A stretch of 64,000 nucleotides of DNA from Novosphingobium acidiphilum DSM 19966 (GTDB lineage Bacteria; Pseudomonadota; Alphaproteobacteria; Sphingomonadales; Sphingomonadaceae). The notes beneath the pieces were generated by a model that was not told the origin of the DNA, did not search any database, and saw only the letters and a program-made list of their open reading frames with translations. Below are positions 58,371 through 64,000 of this stretch, piece by piece. The number at the start of each line of letters is the position of its first letter. Within the stretch, counting starts at the first letter, position 1. Position numbers and translations under genes: made by a program. The stretch is taken from positions 86,653 through 150,652 of the forward strand of contig NZ_AUBA01000009.1 in NCBI RefSeq assembly GCF_000429005.1, read 5' to 3'.

Positions 58371-59588
58371 TCAGGCGGCCATGGCCTTTTCCAGGTTGTC
58401 GACAATCGCTTCAAAGAACTTTTCGGTGGTCATCCACGGCTGGTCGGGGCCGATCAGGATCGCCAGGTCCTTGGTCATCTTGCCGCTTTCGACGGTTTCG
58501 ATGCACACACGTTCCAGCGTTTCGGCAAAGGCCACCACTTCGGGGGTGTCGTCAAAGCGGCCGCGATAGATCAGCCCGCGGGTCCAGGCAAAGATCGACG
58601 CAATCGGGTTGGTCGACGTCGCCTTGCCCTGCTGATGCTGGCGATAGTGGCGCGTGACGGTGCCGTGCGCGGCCTCGGCCTCGATCGTCTTGCCGTCGGG
58701 GCTCATCAACACCGAGGTCATCAGGCCCAGCGAGCCAAAGCCCTGGGCCACGGTGTCCGACTGCACGTCGCCGTCATAGTTCTTGCACGCCCAAACGAAC
58801 TTGCCCGACCACTTGAGCGCCGAGGCGACCATGTCGTCGATCAGGCGGTGCTGGTATTCGATGCCGGCGGCGGCAAACTTTTCCTTGAAGCCTTCGGTTT
58901 CGTAGACTTCCTGGAACAAGTCCTTGAAGCGTCCGTCATAGGCTTTGAGGATGGTGTTCTTGGTCGACAGGTACACCGGCCAGCCAAGGTTCAGGCCATA
59001 ATTGAGGCTGGCGCGGGCAAAGTCGCGGATCGAATCGTCAAGGTTGTACATCGCCATGGCGACGCCCGCGCTCGGGAAATCGAACACGTCGAGATCGATC
59101 TTTTCGCCGTTGTCGCCATCCCACACCAGGCGCAGCTTGCCCGGGCCGGGGATCAGCGTGTCGGTCGCCTTGTACTGGTCGCCAAAGGCGTGGCGGCCGA
59201 CCACGATCGGGTCGGTCCAGCCGGGCACCAGCCGGGGCACGTTCTGGATCACGATCGGTTCGCGGAACACCACGCCGCCCAGAATGTTGCGGATCGTGCC
59301 GTTGGGCGATTTCCACATCTTCTTCAGATGGAATTCTTCGACCCGCTGTTCATCGGGCGTGATCGTCGCGCACTTTACCCCGACGCCATATTCCTTGATC
59401 GCGTTGGCAGAATCGATGGTGATCTGGTCGTTGGTCTCGTCGCGCTTTTCAACCGACAGATCATAGTATTTCAGATCGATGTCGAGATAGGGCAGAATGA
59501 GCCGCTCGCGGATCCATTGCCAGATGATGCGGGTCATTTCGTCGCCGTCGAGTTCAACGACCGGGTTTTTCACCTTGATCTTCGCCAT
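58371..59588 (-). CDS. icd: Isocitrate dehydrogenase, NADP-dependent (eukaryotic-like type)
   Basis: Oxidative decarboxylation of isocitrate to 2-oxoglutarate. 405 residues in the subfamily II (eukaryotic-like) group: MAKIKVKNPVVELDGDEMTRIIW, SPNGTIRNILGGVVFREPI, VGRHAFGDQYKATD, and KWSGKFVWACKNYDGDVQSD with metal-binding Asp. AEAAHGTVTRHYRQHQQG is the NADP site. Start ATG 59588 follows AAGAG. Stands opposite aceA at the isocitrate branch point. Convergent with the S9 peptidase across a shared terminator. Confidence 0.96.
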   Translation of the reverse strand: MAKIKVKNPVVELDGDEMTRIIWQWIRERLILPYLDIDLKYYDLSVEKRDETNDQITIDSANAIKEYGVGVKCATITPDEQRVEEFHLKKMWKSPNGTIRNILGGVVFREPIVIQNVPRLVPGWTDPIVVGRHAFGDQYKATDTLIPGPGKLRLVWDGDNGEKIDLDVFDFPSAGVAMAMYNLDDSIRDFARASLNYGLNLGWPVYLSTKNTILKAYDGRFKDLFQEVYETEGFKEKFAAAGIEYQHRLIDDMVASALKWSGKFVWACKNYDGDVQSDTVAQGFGSLGLMTSVLMSPDGKTIEAEAAHGTVTRHYRQHQQGKATSTNPIASIFAWTRGLIYRGRFDDTPEVVAFAETLERVCIETVESGKMTKDLAILIGPDQPWMTTEKFFEAIVDNLEKAMAA

Positions 59589-59803
59589 GTCGGTGCTCTT
59601 GCCTTCCAGTACGGGAGAGTTGGCAGGCCCGGATTTGCCGTGCGCCGCAAGGCGTGGGGCAAGGCCGGAGTCTTCGAGCCCCCTTAGCAGGTGGCACGCC
59701 CCGCGCAAGACAGTGCGCGGCCGCCCGGATACGACCTTTTGCGCAGGGCCGCACACCATGCCCGATGCTTGGGGCTGGACAGGATGCGGGTTGCGCGCCT
59801 AGA

Positions 59804-59823
59804 CCTTAATCAACCGATTAAGG
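59804..59823. promoter_or_regulatory. Inverted repeat CCTTAATC-N4-GATTAAGG before the enoyl-CoA hydratase
   Basis: Perfect 8-bp arms around AACC, in an A/T-rich patch 15 nt before the hydratase ATG and just before its ribosome site. The spacing and symmetry match a dimeric repressor operator (TetR/MarR-like size). It lies in the 250-bp spacer divergent from icd. Confidence 0.5.
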
Positions 59824-59838
59824 CCCTGGGAGAGTGCC

Positions 59839-60609
59839 ATGAGCGAGACCGTACCCGAAGTCCTGACCGAAGTTGACGGCAATGTCCTGATCGTCACCAT
59901 CAACCGGCCCGATGCCAAGAACGCGATGAACAAGGCCGCCGCCGAGGGCATTTCGGCGGCGATGGACCGGCTTGATGCCGAAGACGATCTGCGCTGTGCG
60001 ATCCTGACCGGTGCCGGCGGCACATTCTGTTCGGGCATGGATCTCAAGGGATTTCTGCGCGGCGAATCGCCGTCGATCCCGGGCCGCGGATTCGGCGGCC
60101 TGTCGCAATGGACCCCGAAAAAGCCGGTGATCGCCGCGGTCGACGGCTATGCGCTGGCCGGCGGCATGGAACTGGCGCTGTCGTGCGATCTGATCGTTGC
60201 CAGCGCCTCGTCCAAATTCGGCATTCCCGAGGCCAAGCGCGGGCTTGCCGCCGCAGCCGGCGGATTGATCAAGCTGCCGCGCCAGATCCCCCCGCGCATC
60301 GCGATGGAACTGGCGCTGACCGGCGATTTCATCACCGCGCAACGGGCCTATGAACTGGGCTTCATCAACCAGATCAGCGATGGCCCTTCGCTGGGTGCGG
60401 CCAAGGCGCTGGCCGCGCGCGTGGCTGAAAACGGGCCGCTGGCGTTGATCGCGTCCAAGGCGATCGTGCGCGATTCGCACGAATGGACCGAGGCCGAAAT
60501 GTGGGACAAGCAGGCATCGTACATCGCGCCGGTGTTCACCTCGTCCGACGCGCGCGAAGGCGCCGCCGCCTTTGCCGAAAAGCGCAAGCCGAACTGGCAG
60601 GGCAAATAG
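59839..60609 (+). CDS. Enoyl-CoA hydratase/isomerase (crotonase) family protein
   Basis: 256 residues. Crotonase fold with VTINRPDAKNAMN, GAGGTFCSGMDLKGF (oxyanion hole region near 60) and VDGYALAGGMELALSCDLIVAS, FGIPEAKRGLAAAAGGLIKLPRQI. The position usually occupied by the first catalytic Glu is in the GGMELALSC segment; the second lies near EAKRG. Substrate CoA thioester cannot be told; related proteins act in fatty acid or terpenoid breakdown. GGGAGAG precedes the ATG at good distance. Confidence 0.9.
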   Translation: MSETVPEVLTEVDGNVLIVTINRPDAKNAMNKAAAEGISAAMDRLDAEDDLRCAILTGAGGTFCSGMDLKGFLRGESPSIPGRGFGGLSQWTPKKPVIAAVDGYALAGGMELALSCDLIVASASSKFGIPEAKRGLAAAAGGLIKLPRQIPPRIAMELALTGDFITAQRAYELGFINQISDGPSLGAAKALAARVAENGPLALIASKAIVRDSHEWTEAEMWDKQASYIAPVFTSSDAREGAAAFAEKRKPNWQGK

Positions 60610-60631
60610 GCACCCACGCCTGCGGGCCCAC

Positions 60632-60674
60632 AAAAAGGGGGCGGCGATGCTGGTGCACCGCCGCCCCATTTTTG
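60632..60674. terminator. Bidirectional terminator between hydratase and TonB receptor
   Basis: GGGGCGGCG (60638-60646) and CGCCGCCCC (60659-60667) pair around a 12-nt loop, with AAAAA before and ATTTTTG after, so U-runs serve both strands of this convergent pair. Confidence 0.88.
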
Positions 60675-60689
60675 TTCGGCGTATGCGGA

Positions 60690-63299
60690 TCAGTAGGCGA
60701 TCGAGATCGTGCCGATCACCGCGCGCGGCGGGCTGACTTGCGCGGTGGTGCCGCCGGTCTGCAGTGCCGAGGTGTTCGGGCTGACGCTGCCAACATAATA
60801 GGCGTTGAACAGGTTGGTCACGTTCAGCTGCAGGTACGATTTGCCGGTCAGCACATAGCGCGCATCGAAATCGACCGTGGTGTACGACGGGTACTTCGAT
60901 CCCCAGACCTGGGTGCCATTGGCGACCAGCGCACTGCCCGAGGCATAGAGACCGACATTTTCGTCGTTCACATAGCGTTCGGCGGTGTGCTTGAATTGCG
61001 CACCAAGCGTCAGCGGTCCGAAATCGCCCTGCAGGCGGCCGCCGATCATGAAGTGCGGCATCGCCGATTCGGACTTGCCACCGGTCAGCAGGTAGGTCGC
61101 ACCGCCAACGCAGGCCGACTGGCCAACGACAACCGCGATGGCCGCAGGCGAACAACCCGCGGTGCCGTTGATCGTGTCACCTTCGATCTTCGAATGCAGC
61201 AACGAGGCAAAGCCATAGGCCAGCACGTGCGGAGTGATCCTGTAGCTGGCATTGGCGTCGATGCCGTACCGCTGCACCGGACCCAGGTTGGTATACGTCG
61301 TGATCTGCTGGATCGTGTCGAACGAGCTGCCCAGCTTGTTCGAATAATGCGTGTACCAGCCATCGATCTGGGCGGTGAAGCGGCGGCCCTTGAAGCGATA
61401 GCCCAGGTCGAAGTTGTCGCTCTTTTCGGGCAGGGGTTCGATGCCGGCAGTGCCCTGCGGGTAATAGAACGTGCTGTACAAAGACGTGGTGTAGGGGGCC
61501 TGGAATCCTTCGGAATAGTTGAAGAACACCTCGCCCTTGCCAGGAATTTTGTAGGTCGCGCCGATGTTGGGCAGCACCGCGTGATAGTTGTACGTGCGCT
61601 TTTGCGGCGTGGCCGATCCGGTGACGGTGCCCGTCGTGGCGTTGTAGCTGTAGGGCGTTGACGCAGCATAGGCCGCGCTCGTTGCGCCGAACACGCAGAC
61701 CGACGACGAGGTAGAGCCTGCACCATTGCGGGTGAAGCAATAATCGTCGAGTTCACGGTGCAGGAACGGCGCGCGCACGCCGATCGACACGGTGAGCAGC
61801 TTGTCAAAGAACTGCCCGCGATATTCGCCCGAAATCTGGTTGAGTTCGGCAATGGATTCGGTGTCGCGCTTTTCGATCGGGTTGCCGTTGGCATCAAGCA
61901 GCGGCGTGTTGATCGCATAGACGCTGACCGGGCTGCCGTCGGCGTTGAGAAAGCCCATTTCGCCGGTCTGGGTGATGTCGGACCGGGCAAAGGCATACGA
62001 CAGGCGCAGCGTCTGGGTCGGCGTTGCGTCGTAACGCAATGACGACGTCAACGCGACGCGGTGGGTCTTGGTCTGGCTGGGCACATACATCGTGACCCTG
62101 TCCAGCGTGTCGCCGTCGCCGTTGAGATCCTTGCCCACATAATACGAGCCGTTGATATAGCCGGTTGCCGTGGTGTCAGCGCCCACCGTGCCGTAGCCTT
62201 CGGTGGCTGAAACGGTGCCACCGCCATTGGCCTTGGTGAACTGGTAGCTCGGGTCGGCGGTAAAGGTCAGGCCGTCGGCCAGCGTCAGCCTGAGCGCGGC
62301 GCGCAAGTTGAACAGGTTGGCCGGGTTGGGCCGGTATTCAAACGCCGTGCCGCAGGTGTTGGGCATGTCGGCATGGCCTGCCACAGCCGCCGCGGTGGTG
62401 CAGGGCGCATACGTGTAATACGCCGCCTTGTACGACGATGGGAAATACTGGAACCCGGTGTTGGTATCGGCGGCCAGCGGTGCGTTCGACAGCACGTCGC
62501 TGCCCGAAAAATTGTTGCGCAGCTGAACGTAAAAACCTGCCAGCGAGATGAAATCATCATGGCCGTTGTTGATCGGCTGATAGATCTTGCCGTTGGCTTC
62601 CCAGCGCGCGATCTTGCCGTAATTGTTGTACGGTGAATCGTTGCCCGTCGTGCTGGCCGAAAACCACGCCTTGGTGCCGATCGCGTCCAGCTTGCCGGTT
62701 TCGATCATGCCGAACAGGCGATAGAAATTGTCGGTGCCGTAGCCGCCGGCAACTTTGCCGCCCACCGTGTCGGACGGCATGTGCGACACGAAATTGACCG
62801 TCGACCCGGTGGCCGACGAGGTCGGGCTGTCGACGTCGGTGGTGCCAAGGCTGACCGTGACCGAATCGATCACTTCGCTGTCCAGCAGTTCCCCGCCATA
62901 CAGCGCATAATTGCCGTCGTCGTTCAGCGTGACGCCGTCAAAGGTTTCCGACACGCGCGTGTTGTCAAACCCGCGAATGTAGAAATTGCCGCTGGTGCCG
63001 CCGTAGGGGTCATTGTTGGTATAGCTGACACCCGGCACAAAATTGACCAGATCGTTGACCGACTGGCCGGCCACCTGGTGCTTGAGCCATTCGCTGGTCA
63101 GCGTTGCCTTGGCCTTCGATGTGTCCGGCACATCGATACCGCCAATGCCCTTTTCAGCCTTGACGCCGGTGACGACGATTTCCTTGTCGAAATCCAGCGT
63201 GCCGGTCGACTGCGCGAGCGCCTGCGTCGAGGCGAGCGCCACGCCGAGCGTAATCAGGCCGGCGCCGAGCCGGCATCGGGCGGAATGGGTCATTGGCAT
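60690..63299 (-). CDS. TonB-dependent outer-membrane receptor
   Basis: About 869 residues from ATG 63299 (ATG 63293 or 63374 possible). Signal peptide ending ASTQALAQ, TonB-box-like KEIVVTGVKAEKG, plug domain (about 45-170: VNDLVNFVPGVSYTNN, GNFYIRGFDNTRVSETFDGV, DSVTVSLGTTDVD), and a 22-strand barrel ending in VNLTNLFNAYYVG-type and PRAVIGTISIAY with terminal aromatic. The sequence does not reveal the ligand; sphingomonads use many such receptors for siderophores, sugars or vitamins. No adjacent transporter or sigma/anti-sigma pair. Confidence 0.9.
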   Translation of the reverse strand: MPMTHSARCRLGAGLITLGVALASTQALAQSTGTLDFDKEIVVTGVKAEKGIGGIDVPDTSKAKATLTSEWLKHQVAGQSVNDLVNFVPGVSYTNNDPYGGTSGNFYIRGFDNTRVSETFDGVTLNDDGNYALYGGELLDSEVIDSVTVSLGTTDVDSPTSSATGSTVNFVSHMPSDTVGGKVAGGYGTDNFYRLFGMIETGKLDAIGTKAWFSASTTGNDSPYNNYGKIARWEANGKIYQPINNGHDDFISLAGFYVQLRNNFSGSDVLSNAPLAADTNTGFQYFPSSYKAAYYTYAPCTTAAAVAGHADMPNTCGTAFEYRPNPANLFNLRAALRLTLADGLTFTADPSYQFTKANGGGTVSATEGYGTVGADTTATGYINGSYYVGKDLNGDGDTLDRVTMYVPSQTKTHRVALTSSLRYDATPTQTLRLSYAFARSDITQTGEMGFLNADGSPVSVYAINTPLLDANGNPIEKRDTESIAELNQISGEYRGQFFDKLLTVSIGVRAPFLHRELDDYCFTRNGAGSTSSSVCVFGATSAAYAASTPYSYNATTGTVTGSATPQKRTYNYHAVLPNIGATYKIPGKGEVFFNYSEGFQAPYTTSLYSTFYYPQGTAGIEPLPEKSDNFDLGYRFKGRRFTAQIDGWYTHYSNKLGSSFDTIQQITTYTNLGPVQRYGIDANASYRITPHVLAYGFASLLHSKIEGDTINGTAGCSPAAIAVVVGQSACVGGATYLLTGGKSESAMPHFMIGGRLQGDFGPLTLGAQFKHTAERYVNDENVGLYASGSALVANGTQVWGSKYPSYTTVDFDARYVLTGKSYLQLNVTNLFNAYYVGSVSPNTSALQTGGTTAQVSPPRAVIGTISIAY

Positions 63300-63545
63300 C
63301 TGTTGGTCCCCATGCTTTTTGCCGCGCACGCGCAGTCTTGTGCTGCGGCGCGGTGTTGACAATGAAATCCCCATAGCTCGAAGTATGTTACAGAATAAAG
63401 GTAATTGCCTCGGCAAGCGCGACAATTTGCGCGAAAATGACGCGGTGCAGCAGAATTTCCTGCCGATTTTCACGGGCTTGCCCTTTGGTCCGCGGCGCGC
63501 GCCTGTGGTTTCTACGCAGGGCCGGATCGTAAGGCATCGGACATA
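63300..63545. promoter_or_regulatory. TonB receptor upstream region
   Basis: About 245 bp of leader/promoter DNA. On the minus strand the AT-rich patch near 63383-63412 (TTGCCG, then CTTTATTCTGTAACAT) is the only promoter-like stretch. No Fur box or cobalamin-riboswitch core was recognised. Confidence 0.3.
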
Positions 63546-63582
63546 GAAAAAACCCGCCTCGCCCGGTGGGGGCTGGCGGGTC
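63546..63582 (-). terminator. Terminator behind the tRNA-Val remnant
   Basis: On the minus strand GACCCGCC and GGCGGGT (63581-63575 with 63558-63552) form a stem around a 16-nt loop that can pair internally, followed by TTTTTTC. It sits 10 nt beyond the CCA end, exactly where a tRNA transcript would stop, showing this side is the original chromosomal flank. Confidence 0.8.
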
Positions 63583-63591
63583 TTTCGGCGA

Positions 63592-63636
63592 TGGTGGGCG
63601 TAGCAAGGATTGAACTTGCGACCCCTACGATGTCAA
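63592..63636 (-). tRNA. 3' half of tRNA-Val(GAC): attachment-site remnant
   Basis: Read on minus, 45 nt fit a tRNA from position 32 to CCA: anticodon loop TTGACAT (anticodon GAC), stem CGTAG, variable loop GGGTC, T-arm GCAAG-TTCAATC-CTTGC, acceptor strand TACGCCC, discriminator A, CCA. The next bases upstream (CACTA) cannot pair with CGTAG, and no D-arm or GGGCGTA start is found, so the 5' half is missing. Such 3' halves are left by integration into the tRNA gene. Confidence 0.85.
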
Positions 63637-64000
63637 TAGTGTTCAACACTTTGATAACGATGCCTTATTCCTGCTTCTATCACACTGAAATTGTGACTGG
63701 AATGCTCAAAATCACAACTGATTTTTGACCGTTTTGAACTCTGTCACATGGTGCTGGAAACGCTGCCCAGTGTGACGCGATTGTGATGTGATTTCAGGAC
63801 TTTGCAGCGCGCTTCGCGGCGCTCGCAATTGCTGAATCAAACTCGCCTGCGGCCGCAGCAGCGTAGAACGCTTGCAGGACGCTGGGGACATCGATGAGCT
63901 GCTTCACGAACACAGCATTGCCGTCCTTGCTCATCGTTCTCGCGCAAGAACGCCCACCAGTAGTAGTACACGCTGCCTTCGTGCAGATCGGCGCCGAGAT
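63637..64000. mobile_element. Left end of a probable integrated element (genomic island), cut by window edge
   Basis: Immediately beyond the split anticodon loop the DNA becomes A/T-richer than the rest of the window (63637-63790), has no host-like genes, and contains a broken reading frame. The boundary at the anticodon loop is where P4- and lambda-like tyrosine recombinases exchange strands. An intact tRNA-Val(GAC), and often an integrase gene, would be expected at the far end, outside this window. Confidence 0.65.
63794..64000 (-). pseudogene. Frameshifted hypothetical gene at the island end (5' cut by window edge)
   Basis: From the right edge one minus frame reads DLHEGSVYYYWWAFLREND, protein-like and aromatic-rich, then turns into low-quality sequence. 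The neighbouring frame takes over at about 63934 with MSKDGNAVFVKQLIDVPSVLQAF and continues to a stop at 63794. A single-base indel near 63925-63940 would join them. Alternatively the 46-codon frame 63794-63934 is a separate small gene. Family not recognised. Confidence 0.4.

Noticed and set aside
63300..63545. Cobalamin riboswitch or Fur box upstream of the TonB receptor
   Set aside because: No B12-box core or Fur-like hexamer array was found on either strand, so the ligand class stays open.
63592..63680. Complete tRNA-Val gene
   Set aside because: The sequence upstream of the anticodon loop cannot form the anticodon stem, D-arm or the 5' acceptor strand, so only the 3' half is present.

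Overview
The window is about 64 kb of GC-rich, gene-dense chromosome from an alphaproteobacterium. Sphingomonadales (Novosphingobium/Sphingomonas-like) is the best guess. This rests on CckA, a GTTC-N7-GTTC LexA box before recA, an SspB of the alphaproteobacterial type, a ScfR/RamB regulator divergent from isocitrate lyase, DUF2062, DUF4169, DUF1285 and DUF2252 genes, an HWE-family kinase, and the gene content in general. The assignment is inference from families; no alignment was run.

Layout. 1-2.1 kb (minus): a truncated metallophosphoesterase, gmk, a small hypothetical and the ClpXP adaptor sspB. 2.2-9.3 kb: histidine biosynthesis hisB-hisH-hisA-hisF, then a tiny PEP-CTERM-like protein, an M50-like membrane protein and an M13 peptidase, then hisE and a HIT protein. 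9.4-14.1 kb: the envelope operon ybgC-tolQ-tolR-tolA-tolB-pal, ending at a terminator and followed by a J-domain gene. 14.7-17.7 kb (minus): a tightly overlapping DUF1285-Nudix-cca block with an acetyltransferase upstream. 17.7-21 kb: a ScfR-type regulator divergent from aceA, with a 52-residue protein behind aceA. 21-30 kb: accessory metabolism (methyltransferase-like membrane protein, NPP phosphodiesterase, glutamine amidotransferase, aminotransferase, two MFS transporters, quinone oxidoreductase). 30-36.5 kb: rlmN, an outer-membrane barrel protein, a chain of overlapping genes headed by greB, and a lytic transglycosylase. 36.5-39.3 kb: dapA, 3-hydroxybutyrate dehydrogenase and smpB. 39.5-47 kb: an HWE histidine kinase, DUF2252, an acetyltransferase, a desaturase, DUF2062 and the cell-cycle kinase cckA. 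47.3-56.2 kb: SOS-controlled recA, a 40-residue basic protein, a DUF3857/transglutaminase/TPR protein, a glutathione transferase, a methyltransferase and alaS. 56.2-63.3 kb: an S9 peptidase, icd, an enoyl-CoA hydratase and a TonB-dependent receptor.

The right edge is the most distinctive part. At 63592-63636 there is the 3' half of a tRNA-Val(GAC) gene, from anticodon loop to CCA, on the minus strand with its own terminator behind it. The missing 5' half is replaced by AT-richer DNA with a frameshifted reading frame. This is the signature of an element integrated by a tyrosine recombinase at the anticodon loop; the rest of the island lies beyond the window.

Functional links: aceA (glyoxylate shunt) and icd (TCA branch) compete for isocitrate, and the ScfR regulator, 3-hydroxybutyrate dehydrogenase and enoyl-CoA hydratase fit growth on acetate or fatty acids. 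Tol-Pal, lytic transglycosylase, outer-membrane proteins and CckA cover envelope upkeep and the cell cycle. Several genes use TTG, GTG or probably CTG starts and are translationally coupled through 1-4 nt overlaps.
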